From NCBI GenBank assembly GCA_020403045.1, contig JADBYK010000027.1:1-64000 (forward strand): 64,000 nucleotides of DNA, in the 5' to 3' direction. Source of the DNA: Cytophagales bacterium. Lineage in GTDB: Bacteria > Bacteroidota > Bacteroidia > Cytophagales > Cyclobacteriaceae. The translations under genes and the position numbers were made by a program. Under the pieces are notes generated by a model. It was given only the letters and a program-made list of their open reading frames with translations. It was not told the origin of the DNA and searched no databases. Every line of letters starts with the position of its first letter. The first letter of the stretch is position 1. Of this stretch, positions 34,214-42,374 are shown piece after piece.

Positions 34214-35362
34214 ATGAAAACTCAACTCAATCGCAGAGACTGGTTTAAATCAACATTGGCTCTCACAGCTGGTGTAGCACTCTCGTCTACATTTACCGAA
34301 GAATTGATGGCCGCACCGATGAGCCAGGCAGAAAGGTCATTCTTTGGACTAAAAACCAACGATACTCAAAAGGTCAGGCTGAACTCGAATGAAAACCCTT
34401 ATGGCCCGTCAGAGAAAGCCAAGAAGGCAGTGATGGAAAGCTTGTCTCGCGGAAATAGATATGCGTTCAATGAGCTAGAAGAGCTGAAAAAGATCATTGC
34501 AGCAAAGGAGGGAGTTGACCCTTCGTTTATACTAATTGGAGCAGGTTCTGGCGAACTACTTGTGCAAACGGGAATTGCCTATGGACTCGAAGGCGGTCGA
34601 GTGTTATCAGCCTATCCAACTTTCCCCTTGTTGATGAACTACGCACAACAGATGAAAGCAGCGTGGGATAAAGTTGATCTCAATGAAAAGCTGGAACACA
34701 ACTATGAATCATTGGCATCTGCTATTAAAAGCGATACCCGATTGGTATTTTCCTGCAATCCCAACAACCCAACAGGTACAGTAGTGTCTGACTCCATTGT
34801 GCGAGGATTTTGTGAAGAAGCATCCAAGAAAACTTTAGTGTATGCCGATGAAGCTTATTTGGAATTTTTAGACCCAAGTCAACAAAAATCAATGGTGTCT
34901 CTCGTACAAAACAACCCGAACGTAGTGGTCTCGAAGACGTTTTCAAAAATTTACGGTTTGGCCGGACTTCGTATTGGCTATTTGGTGGGTCAACCCGACA
35001 CATTGAAAAAGATAGCACAATATGGTGACACGATTTCTCCTAGTCAAACAGCGTTAGCCGCGGCTAAAGCTAGCTTAGGGGATGAAGATTTTATGAAACT
35101 GACGCGCGAGAAGAATAGCGTTGCCAGGAGAGTATTGACAGACTATCTGGATCAAAGGAAGATATTTTATGGTAAATCCTTGACCAATGTGGTTTTGTTC
35201 CCTGCACCTAAGGATGGAAAGAAGATACTTTCTCAACTGGATGAAAAAGGATTTCTAATTCGTATTTGGGATTATCAAGGAAAAGAATGGTGCCGTGTAA
35301 GCATTGGCACACAGGATGAAATGAAGAATTTTGTAAGGGCCTTTGATGAGGTAGTCGCTTAG
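34214..35362 (+). CDS. Exported PLP-dependent aminotransferase (HisC-like, Tat-type signal)
   Basis: A 382-aa fold type I aminotransferase with the layout of histidinol-phosphate aminotransferases (LNSNENPYGPSEKAKKAV, SCNPNNPTGTVV, YADEAYLEFL, Schiff-base Lys in VSKTFSKIYGLAGLRIGY). It is preceded by a twin-arginine type signal (LNRRDWFKSTLALTAGVAL). A folded, cofactor-containing enzyme exported by Tat fits PLP. A periplasmic location is unusual for this family; the physiological substrate is unknown, and histidine synthesis is unlikely in that compartment. Confidence 0.85.
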   Translation: MKTQLNRRDWFKSTLALTAGVALSSTFTEELMAAPMSQAERSFFGLKTNDTQKVRLNSNENPYGPSEKAKKAVMESLSRGNRYAFNELEELKKIIAAKEGVDPSFILIGAGSGELLVQTGIAYGLEGGRVLSAYPTFPLLMNYAQQMKAAWDKVDLNEKLEHNYESLASAIKSDTRLVFSCNPNNPTGTVVSDSIVRGFCEEASKKTLVYADEAYLEFLDPSQQKSMVSLVQNNPNVVVSKTFSKIYGLAGLRIGYLVGQPDTLKKIAQYGDTISPSQTALAAAKASLGDEDFMKLTREKNSVARRVLTDYLDQRKIFYGKSLTNVVLFPAPKDGKKILSQLDEKGFLIRIWDYQGKEWCRVSIGTQDEMKNFVRAFDEVVA

Positions 35363-35455
35363 TGACAAGCACTCAGTTACCTGCCCGAATATTGATCGGG
35401 AGCATTTTGGTTGCTCTTAGGAATGCGTTTTTACATCCTTTTTAGATTTGCCATA

Positions 35456-35492
35456 TTGGATAAATCCGGAATTAAATTCCGGATTTATCCAA
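35456..35492. repeat. Perfect 37-bp palindrome with 18-bp arms
   Basis: Arms TTGGATAAATCCGGAATT (35456-35473) and AATTCCGGATTTATCCAA (35475-35492) around a single A. It lies 18 bp before the ATG of the DUF4143 ATPase and could be an operator, an attenuator hairpin in the leader RNA or a repeat-family member. Confidence 0.85.
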
Positions 35493-35510
35493 ATTAGTTT
35501 ACCTTGCAGC

Positions 35511-36668
35511 ATGATAGATCGTGAAGCAGCACCAAGGTTGGTTAGGCTCGCCAAGACTTTTCGCAGTGTCGCGGTGGTAGGGCCGAGACAGAGTGGAAAA
35601 ACCACTCTTTGTAAGACAATCTTTCCAAAAAAACCATACGTCTCTTTGGAAAATCCGGACACCCTGGAGTTTGCCAGAACTGATCCACGTGGGTTTCTCG
35701 GTCAGTTTAAAAATGGTGCGATACTCGATGAAGTACAACGAGCACCTCATCTATTTTCATATCTTCAACAAGTATTAGATGAAGCAAAAAAGAAGGGACT
35801 ATTCATACTTACAGGCTCTAACAACTTTCTGTTGCAAGAAAATATAACCCAGACACTTTCCGGTAGAATTGCTTATCTACAATTGCTTCCGCTATCAATG
35901 ACTGAGCTGAAAAAAAGCAAAAAAAACAGGGCGGATTTTGCATCGCATATTCTAAGCGGTGGTTATCCCGAAGTGCTTACCAAAAAGGTCAGTGCCGCAG
36001 ACTGGTATGCCAATTACATCAACACATACGTGGAAAGGGACGTGAGGCAATTGAAAAATGTGGCTAACCTTTCACAATTTACAAAACTGCTTCGCTTATG
36101 CGCTGGTCGTACAGGACAGATTCTGAATTTAACCTCTTTTTCCAACGACTGTGGAATTGATCAGAAAACAGTCGCAGCATGGTTAAGCGTTTTGCAAAGC
36201 AGCTACATTATCTACCTTTTAAAGCCTTACCACACCAATTTTAATAAGCAGATTAGCAAAACACCAAAGCTATATTTTTATGATACTGGCCTTGTTTGTT
36301 CACTATTAGGTATAGTTCAGGCAAAACAGATCATTAGTCATTCTGCTAAAGGTGCCTTGTTCGAGAATTTTGTATTGGCCGAACTCTTAAAAAAGAGATT
36401 TAATTCAGGAGCTGCGGATAATCTTTTTTATTGGCGTGATAAGATGGGTAATGAGGTAGACATAATCTTGGATAATTCTAGCAAGATTACAGCCCTGGAG
36501 TTGAAAGCAGGTGAAACCGTGTCGCAAGATTTTTTTAAAGGGCTAGAGTATTTTTCTGCGTTGAACAAAAGCGCTGTTAATACAATTTTACTCTACGGAG
36601 GGAAACAAGCGTACAAAAGAACTAGTGGCACTGTCGTTAAGCCGTGGATAGAAATGACCGACTTATGA
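35511..36668 (+). CDS. AAA_14/DUF4143 domain ATPase
   Basis: About 385 aa from the ATG at 35511 (MIDREAAPRLVRL). A longer frame from 35448 reads through the palindrome and is rejected. The N-terminal AAA_14 ATPase has Walker A GPRQSGKTTL, a Walker B-like GAILDEVQRAPHLFSYLQ, and sensor LTGSNNFLL. The C-terminal DUF4143 has the PD-(D/E)xK-like ALFENFVLAELLKK and YWRDKMGNEVDIIL. Function unproven; such genes are widespread, variable between strains and often called toxin-like or restriction-like. A terminator follows. Confidence 0.88.
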   Translation: MIDREAAPRLVRLAKTFRSVAVVGPRQSGKTTLCKTIFPKKPYVSLENPDTLEFARTDPRGFLGQFKNGAILDEVQRAPHLFSYLQQVLDEAKKKGLFILTGSNNFLLQENITQTLSGRIAYLQLLPLSMTELKKSKKNRADFASHILSGGYPEVLTKKVSAADWYANYINTYVERDVRQLKNVANLSQFTKLLRLCAGRTGQILNLTSFSNDCGIDQKTVAAWLSVLQSSYIIYLLKPYHTNFNKQISKTPKLYFYDTGLVCSLLGIVQAKQIISHSAKGALFENFVLAELLKKRFNSGAADNLFYWRDKMGNEVDIILDNSSKITALELKAGETVSQDFFKGLEYFSALNKSAVNTILLYGGKQAYKRTSGTVVKPWIEMTDL

Positions 36669-36687
36669 AGTAGATCATAAAGCAAAC

Positions 36688-36717
36688 AAAAAAGTCAGGC
36701 ATCACCTGACTTTTTTT
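36688..36717. terminator. Bidirectional Rho-independent terminator
   Basis: Stem GTCAGG/CCTGAC with A6 before and T7 after, between the convergent DUF4143 and DUF1573 genes. Confidence 0.85.
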
Positions 36718-36735
36718 GTTCGCAATAAAGAATCT

Positions 36736-37152
36736 TTATTCTGCCACCAATACTTCGCCTTTGATAGTTAGCAGCACAAAGCCACCTTCTACATTAGCGG
36801 TTACAGTAACTGTCTTGTTAAACGGCCCTGCAACACCAGCATTGAAAGTTGCTTTTATAAATCCTGAGCCACCTGGTTCTACCGGAGTTTTGGTCCAGTC
36901 AGGGGTCGTACACCCGCAAGAAGGTTGTGCGTTCACGATAATCAATGGTGCTTTGCCTGTGTTCGTGAATTTAAACTCATGTGTTACTGGGATGCCCTGC
37001 TTAATTTTTCCAAAATCATGTACAGAAGACTCCCAATTGAAAGCTGCCACAGCCGGGTTGACTTCGTTCTTGCTGATCGTTCCAGTCATTTCTTGCGAGT
37101 AACCGATGCCTGTCACCAGAGCAAATGCGGCTAAAAAAAGTAATTTCCTCAT
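36736..37152 (-). CDS. DUF1573 domain exported protein
   Basis: A 138-aa protein with a signal peptide (MRKLLFLAAFALVTGIGYSQ) and a DUF1573 immunoglobulin-like domain (VHDFGKIKQGIPVTHEFKFTN, then PSCGCTTPDWTKTPVEPG). The SCGCT motif is the hallmark of this Bacteroidota family of periplasmic or surface proteins of unknown role. A TAAGTTTA box lies upstream on the same strand. Confidence 0.9.
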   Translation of the reverse strand: MRKLLFLAAFALVTGIGYSQEMTGTISKNEVNPAVAAFNWESSVHDFGKIKQGIPVTHEFKFTNTGKAPLIIVNAQPSCGCTTPDWTKTPVEPGGSGFIKATFNAGVAGPFNKTVTVTANVEGGFVLLTIKGEVLVAE

Positions 37153-37304
37153 GTTGTTGTCGAATTTTAGGTTAAACTTAAGCGGTTATTTTGATCTGTA
37201 CAAACATCTCTGTTAAAAGTGGTTTTCGGTGTTAAAAAAGGCCTAAAAGATGTTAACGCTTTGTTAAAGGCATTTTTCGTACCAAAGTGGCTTTAAATAC
37301 TAAA

Positions 37305-37312
37305 TACCTTTG
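37305..37312 (+). promoter_or_regulatory. Exact -7 box TACCTTTG just before the kinase start
   Basis: TACCTTTG matches TAnnTTTG and ends 4 nt before the GTG at 37317. Transcription would begin at or next to the start codon, giving a leaderless mRNA. No -33 box is clear. Confidence 0.35.
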
Positions 37313-37316
37313 TAAG

Positions 37317-38579
37317 GTGAACAGGCTTACCCTTCGAATTGTAATTGCACTTGCTGCACTAAGTATCTTGGGCATTACCGCCACGCAGATATACTGGGTT
37401 AGGAAGGCTTTTGATCTGAAAGCGAATCAGTTCAATGCCGATGTTAACCTGGCGTTGGAGAATGTCGCTACACGCATCTGCGAAATCAATAAAACACCCA
37501 TGCCGGCCAATAGCCTTGTAGATCAGGAGTCGAGTAACTATTTTACCGTCTTAGTGAATGGCCCGATCGATTCAAACCTCTTGGGATTTTTGTTAAAGAA
37601 TGAATTTGACAAACGAAAGATAACAGCCGACTACCAGTATGGCGTGTATGACTGTTCGGAGCAATGCATGGCTGGGGGCAATTACATTTCGCCCACAAAA
37701 AACAAAATACCGGTTAGCTTGAGTGAACTGCCTTCTTTGAAAATGGACGGTTATTATTTTGGCGTTCGGTTTCCACAGATTGAAGCCAACCTGATCAGCC
37801 AAATGGGCATTTGGGGATTCTCCTCCATAGTGATGTTGGTGGTTATTTTCTTTTTTGTGTACACGCTGTTTGTGATTCTCAAACAAAGACGACTGTCAGA
37901 AGTTCAAAACGATTTTATCAACAACATGACGCATGAGTTTAAAACGCCATTGGCAACCATCGCCATCTCATCTGAAGTATTGAAAGATCCATCGATAGCA
38001 AAAAACCCTGAACGGTTGTTGAATTACGCCACGATTATTGAAAATGAAAGTCAGCGGTTGAAGCAACAGGTGGAACGCGTACTGCAAATGGCCCAGACAG
38101 AAAAAGCAGATGTTGGCCTAAAAAAGGAGCAACAGGATATCCATGAACTAATTAAAGAAGCGGTAGGCAATCACACAGTAGCACTCGCGTCAAAGAGGGG
38201 AGAGGTTCGACTTGCATTGAATGCAACAAACTGCCATATTTTGGCCGATAAACTTCATTTTACAAACGTGATAGGCAACCTATTAGACAATGCCATTAAG
38301 TATTGTGAAAAAGAACCGAGAATATCTATTACCACATCTAACAGCCAGACATCTATTCAAATTGAGATAAGTGACAACGGCATCGGCATCAGCCAGGAGA
38401 ATCAAAAAAAGATTTTCGCGCGATTCTATCGAGTGCCGACAGGCAACTTGCATGATGTAAAAGGCTTTGGATTAGGGCTGAATTATGTCAAGCTGATTGT
38501 GGAAGCGCACAAGGGGAGAATTTCGGTTCAAAGCACGACCGGTAACGGAAGTATATTTACGATTGTGTTGCCAATGTAA
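37317..38579 (+). CDS. Sensor histidine kinase
   Basis: About 420 aa from the GTG at 37317 (NRLTLRIVIALAALS...), preferred over GTG at 37287 because the conserved membrane segment starts here and an exact TAnnTTTG box lies between the two. There are two transmembrane helices (about 5-22 and 170-190) flanking a periplasmic sensor of about 140 aa with four Cys. The HisKA domain has the phosphorylated His in NNMTHEFKTPLATI, followed by HATPase_c boxes GNLLDNAIKY and SDNGIGIS, and GFGLGLNYVKLI. It feeds the response regulator 6 bp downstream. The signal is unknown. Confidence 0.9.
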   Translation: MNRLTLRIVIALAALSILGITATQIYWVRKAFDLKANQFNADVNLALENVATRICEINKTPMPANSLVDQESSNYFTVLVNGPIDSNLLGFLLKNEFDKRKITADYQYGVYDCSEQCMAGGNYISPTKNKIPVSLSELPSLKMDGYYFGVRFPQIEANLISQMGIWGFSSIVMLVVIFFFVYTLFVILKQRRLSEVQNDFINNMTHEFKTPLATIAISSEVLKDPSIAKNPERLLNYATIIENESQRLKQQVERVLQMAQTEKADVGLKKEQQDIHELIKEAVGNHTVALASKRGEVRLALNATNCHILADKLHFTNVIGNLLDNAIKYCEKEPRISITTSNSQTSIQIEISDNGIGISQENQKKIFARFYRVPTGNLHDVKGFGLGLNYVKLIVEAHKGRISVQSTTGNGSIFTIVLPM

Positions 38580-38584
38580 TTTGA

Positions 38585-39283
38585 ATGAGTCAGATGGGTG
38601 CAAATATTTTACTAGTTGAAGATGACCCCAGCCTTGGGTTTGTGATAAAGGATAACCTGATTCACAAAGGATATCAGGTAACGCTCTGCACCAACGGAGA
38701 AGAAGGTGATCAGCAATTTCAAACTCAGTCGTTTGACTTGTGTATCCTTGACGTCATGATGCCCAAAAAAGATGGTTTTAGTTTGGCGCAATCCATCCGG
38801 GCAAAGAATAAAGAAGTTCCAATTTTGTTTGTGACTGCTAAGTCGATGCTTGAAGATAAAATTATTGGATTTAATTCCGGTGGCGATGATTACCTGGTCA
38901 AGCCCTTTAGCATGGAAGAACTCTTTCTACGCATAGAAGTTTTCTTGCGAAGAACGGGCGCGGGCAGTCACTCTGTGGATGAAGCTTCCTACTCGATTGG
39001 CGATTTCAATTTTGACTGCAAGAATTTTTCTTTACATCATATAACAGGAAACAAAACGCTCACACAGAAAGAAGCAGAAGTGTTAAAGTTGCTTTGTTCA
39101 AACAAAGACCGTGTATTGAAGCGCGAAGAAATTTTAACTACCGTTTGGGGAGATGATGACTATTTTATGGGGCGAAGTTTAGATGTCTTTATTTCAAAAC
39201 TGCGCAAGTATTTAAAGGATGATCCAAAGGTAGAGATCGTAAACTATCACGGAGTTGGGTTTCGGTTGGAGGTAGCTCTATAG
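38585..39283 (+). CDS. OmpR-family response regulator
   Basis: A 232-aa protein. The receiver domain has acidic pocket ILLVEDDPSLG, phospho-acceptor Asp in CILDVMMPKKDG (about 57), FVTAKS and the conserved Lys in DYLVKPFS. The C-terminal winged-helix DNA-binding domain (LTQKEAEVLKLLC, RSLDVFISKLRKYL) is OmpR/PhoB-like. It is co-transcribed with the kinase gene (6-bp gap) and presumably phosphorylated by it. Target genes are not apparent. Confidence 0.93.
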   Translation: MSQMGANILLVEDDPSLGFVIKDNLIHKGYQVTLCTNGEEGDQQFQTQSFDLCILDVMMPKKDGFSLAQSIRAKNKEVPILFVTAKSMLEDKIIGFNSGGDDYLVKPFSMEELFLRIEVFLRRTGAGSHSVDEASYSIGDFNFDCKNFSLHHITGNKTLTQKEAEVLKLLCSNKDRVLKREEILTTVWGDDDYFMGRSLDVFISKLRKYLKDDPKVEIVNYHGVGFRLEVAL

Positions 39284-39300
39284 CGTTTAGTCGGCAACCG

Positions 39301-40872
39301 TTACTCTTTAACAAATACGTCCAACTCCTGAATCTTCGGTTTCGTTTCGGGTGTCAGCGTAAAGAAAACACTTAGCTCACCTTTCTCTCCGGTTATGGTA
39401 AACGTGCCCCGCAGAAGATTTTCAGGCCGCATGGCCGATACGTTTTTGATTGCGCCAATTTTGGTAAACAGATCTGCAGTCTCTCTTCGCCAGCGGTCTT
39501 TTGATTTATCCGGAAAGAAGTTTTCAGCAAAAAGATGATCGTATCGACTTTCCCAAGTGGGCAAAGCCTTCATCAAATCATCTTGCATTCTTTTTAAAAT
39601 CGGAGATACCGGAATTACCCGCTTTTTTAAATCGGCAAGTACAATGAGTGTGTCTACTACTTGCGACACAGGGACTCCCATACTAGCATAGGTGAGATTG
39701 CTAAAGGCCACAACGCCAAATCCAAGATCAGGAAACAACTGATGCACACTGCCAAAACCTGGCAACCCACCGCTATGCGAAACTGTTATTCTTCCACTGC
39801 AATCGATACGCCATCCAAGACCGAAACCATAGCTTCCTGTGGCCGGACATGGCTCGCCATTTCGAGCTTTTCGCTTGGGTGCCAGAACGGTGAACTTCCA
39901 AGGCTGTTGCATTTCGCGCACGCTACTTCTTTTTACCGGCCCCACTTCTTCTTGATTTGCTGAGGGCGTTACTGACAGCAGAAAGCTCATGTACTTCGCA
40001 AAATCTTCGATGGTGCAAATCATTCCTCCCATGGATGCATAGGATCCGTCTTTCAAAAGTGCTTCAGGCTTCCATTGTTGATCTTCCCAGCGATAGCCAA
40101 CAGCTACTTTATCAGCTGGCATGGCGGTGTATTCAAAGCCACAGTCGTTCATGCCCAATGGTTTTAAAATAGTTGATGTTACATATTGCTGATAGCTCAT
40201 GCCAGATACGTTGCCAATGATTTTTCCGAGCAGGGCATAACCTAAATTGCTGTATTCAAATGCTTCACTCGGATGGCTAGAAAAGGAAACTCCTTCTTTC
40301 ATTAATTTTAGCAAGTCTTCATCTGAATCAGATAGTTGTCGGTCGCCCCACGGATTATCCTCTGGAAAACCTGCGGACATAGTAAGCAGATTGAAAATAG
40401 AAATGGGTAACGCGTCTGTAGTCGGGTATTTTAGGTTTTTCATTTCCGGGATATACAAAGAGGCTGCGTCAGACAATTGAAGCTTTCCTGCGTCCCTCAA
40501 TTTAAGAATTGCCATGGCAGTAAAACTCTTTGTCATGGAGGCAATCCGGAAGCGCGTTTTACTAGTTGCTGGGATTTTCTTTTCAATATTGGAATACCCC
40601 ACACTGTTTGAGTAAACCAATTTATTATCTACCACAATTCCGTATGCGATAGCCGGGTTATGATTGAGCTTCGCAGACCTTGCGAAAATCGAATCTACGA
40701 CAGAAGTGTACTTGATAATTTTACTAACTCGTGCAGTGTCTTCAAAGTAGGGGGCGGTATATTCTCCACTAGTCGACTCAATCTTATCTTCTGAAAGTTT
40801 GGCTGCAGGTTGACAAGCGGAAAAACCCAACGCGGTTAGAATAGCCAGAAAGGGAACGGTAAGATTTTTCAT
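39301..40872 (-). CDS. Exported serine hydrolase (class C beta-lactamase-like) lipoprotein
   Basis: A 523-aa protein with a lipoprotein signal (lipobox LGFSAC, Cys about 20). The catalytic domain has the SxxK motif in RIASMTKSFTAMAIL (about 112), YxN in EYSNLGYALLG (about 208) and HSGGLPG (KTG equivalent, about 370). The C-terminal about 110 residues are an extra domain of unknown function, with LRGTFTITGEKGELSVFF. Members are peptidases or esterases acting on peptidoglycan or other esters rather than true antibiotic lactamases. It is the last gene of a run with purN and UbiA (10-bp gap). Confidence 0.88.
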   Translation of the reverse strand: MKNLTVPFLAILTALGFSACQPAAKLSEDKIESTSGEYTAPYFEDTARVSKIIKYTSVVDSIFARSAKLNHNPAIAYGIVVDNKLVYSNSVGYSNIEKKIPATSKTRFRIASMTKSFTAMAILKLRDAGKLQLSDAASLYIPEMKNLKYPTTDALPISIFNLLTMSAGFPEDNPWGDRQLSDSDEDLLKLMKEGVSFSSHPSEAFEYSNLGYALLGKIIGNVSGMSYQQYVTSTILKPLGMNDCGFEYTAMPADKVAVGYRWEDQQWKPEALLKDGSYASMGGMICTIEDFAKYMSFLLSVTPSANQEEVGPVKRSSVREMQQPWKFTVLAPKRKARNGEPCPATGSYGFGLGWRIDCSGRITVSHSGGLPGFGSVHQLFPDLGFGVVAFSNLTYASMGVPVSQVVDTLIVLADLKKRVIPVSPILKRMQDDLMKALPTWESRYDHLFAENFFPDKSKDRWRRETADLFTKIGAIKNVSAMRPENLLRGTFTITGEKGELSVFFTLTPETKPKIQELDVFVKE

Positions 40873-40882
40873 AAGTAAGCGT

Positions 40883-41467
40883 TTAGGGATTGGTAACAGC
40901 CTTTACCCATTGCTCAATCACGCGAGGGTAATGTTGATGTTCTAAGTTATGGATTTTGCTGGCAATTTGTTCAGGAGTATCAGATGAAAGAATGACACAA
41001 GGCATTTGAAAAATAATTCTCCCTTTATCATATTGCTCGTTTACCTCGTGGATGGTAATTCCGGTTTCCGTTTCACCTGCCTGCTTCACTGCTTCGAAAA
41101 CTCTCATTCCATACATGCCTTTTCCCCCAAATTTGGGCAACAAGGCGGGATGAATGTTGATCATTTTTCCGGAATAGGCACTAATTAAATTCTTTGGGAT
41201 TAGCCAAAGAAAACCTGCCAACACGATGTGGGTGATCTGATGAGCCAGTAGGCGTTTTACGACATCGTCACTCTCACTAAATTCAGACTTTGTAAATACA
41301 CCGCTTTCGATTCCAAATTTTTTTGCCCGTGCCAAGACTGTGGCATTTGGATTGTTAGAAAGCACGAGGGTGACTTGAATGGTAGGATGGTTCTCAAAGT
41401 GTTTGAAGATGGCCTCTGCATTGGTGCCATTTCCTGAAGCGAAAATACAAATACGAGAATTTGACAT
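40883..41467 (-). CDS. purN: Phosphoribosylglycinamide formyltransferase
   Basis: A 194-aa enzyme of purine synthesis that transfers a formyl group from 10-formyl-THF to GAR. It has FASGNGTNAEAI (GAR-binding, about 10-21), the catalytic triad region INIHPALLPKFGGKGMYG (His about 107 with Asn), and ETGITIHEVNEQYDKGRII (catalytic Asp). Length matches the family. It lies between UbiA (3-bp gap) and the serine hydrolase. This neighbour set shows no metabolic link. Confidence 0.93.
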   Translation of the reverse strand: MSNSRICIFASGNGTNAEAIFKHFENHPTIQVTLVLSNNPNATVLARAKKFGIESGVFTKSEFSESDDVVKRLLAHQITHIVLAGFLWLIPKNLISAYSGKMINIHPALLPKFGGKGMYGMRVFEAVKQAGETETGITIHEVNEQYDKGRIIFQMPCVILSSDTPEQIASKIHNLEHQHYPRVIEQWVKAVTNP

Positions 41468-41470
41468 AGA

Positions 41471-42310
41471 CTAGACGAAAATCATGCTGCAAATGCCCAG
41501 TAGCATGATGATTTTGCACAGCTGGCTTAGTTGAAAAAATTCTTTCTTTGTATCGGCCTTTAATAATCGATAGAACAAAATAGACATGGGGACAAATAGC
41601 AAAGGGATAAAATAGATCCACGATAGCTTCAACTGATGGTAGTCGAGCCAAAGCACTAAAAAGGAAAAAGCCAGGATGGTTCCATATAAAAATGATTTTG
41701 TCTTCCGAATACCCCACACGATGGGCAACGTTCTACATCCAAATGTGGTATCACCCTTCATATCCTCCATATCTTTCACAATCTCGCGAATCAATGTCAT
41801 GAAGAAAGCAAAAAGCGAATACGTTATCACCAAGGGAAGATATTGTTCGTAAAGAAAACTCAAAAGAAAAATAGACAAGCCAGTCAGGAGCGCAACGACA
41901 AGATTGCCGATTAAAGGTAGTCTCTTTAAGTTGTTAGAATAGAGCCAAAGTAAAAAGACGCTAACAAAATTTACAGCACCTACTTTCCAATTGATCAATA
42001 GACCCTTGCCAACTCCCGCAACAGAAATGACGGTATGAAAAAAAATGGCGTACCTCCGTGTAATTGTTTTGCCGATCACCACGCGATCGGGCTTGTTAAT
42101 GAGGTCTATTTTGATGTCGTAGTAATCGTTTATAATATAACCCGCAGCGGCAATCATAACGGTAGATGCCACGATGAGAAAAAGCCAGAAGTCCGCGAAG
42201 ACGAGAAGCCCTTGATGAAACAAGAAATAGGCGGTGAAGTATTGGGCAAATGCAATAATGGCAAGGTTCCAAAAACGGGTAAGCCTGAAAAGATCCAAAA
42301 TAAGTTGCAT
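41471..42310 (-). CDS. UbiA-family prenyltransferase (GGGP/DGGGP synthase-like)
   Basis: A 279-aa membrane protein with about eight helices. The first Asp-rich motif is NDYYDIKIDLINKPDR (about residues 62-77), and a second acidic motif is REIVKDMEDMKGD (about 165). Sequence resembles UbiA members annotated in Bacteroidota as geranylgeranylglycerol-phosphate geranylgeranyltransferase. It transfers a prenyl chain to an aromatic or glycerol acceptor, so the exact substrate is inferred. An exact TAnnTTTG box (TACTTTTG, minus strand, 42314-42321) ends three bases before its ATG, so a leaderless transcript is possible. Confidence 0.85.
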   Translation of the reverse strand: MQLILDLFRLTRFWNLAIIAFAQYFTAYFLFHQGLLVFADFWLFLIVASTVMIAAAGYIINDYYDIKIDLINKPDRVVIGKTITRRYAIFFHTVISVAGVGKGLLINWKVGAVNFVSVFLLWLYSNNLKRLPLIGNLVVALLTGLSIFLLSFLYEQYLPLVITYSLFAFFMTLIREIVKDMEDMKGDTTFGCRTLPIVWGIRKTKSFLYGTILAFSFLVLWLDYHQLKLSWIYFIPLLFVPMSILFYRLLKADTKKEFFQLSQLCKIIMLLGICSMIFV

Positions 42311-42374
42311 CTACAAAAGTACTATTAAATCACTCTTGTAGCACGCCTTTGCTTTTTGAAAAAAGCTTACACGG

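Noticed and set aside
35448-35510. Longer N-terminus of the DUF4143 ATPase
   Set aside because: It is the translation of the palindrome (same peptide WINPE on both strands) and begins with TTG; the ATG at 35511 fits the family.
39301-40872. Antibiotic-resistance beta-lactamase
   Set aside because: Motifs are class C-like, but the length and extra C-terminal domain fit the general serine hydrolase family of Bacteroidota; no resistance claim is justified.
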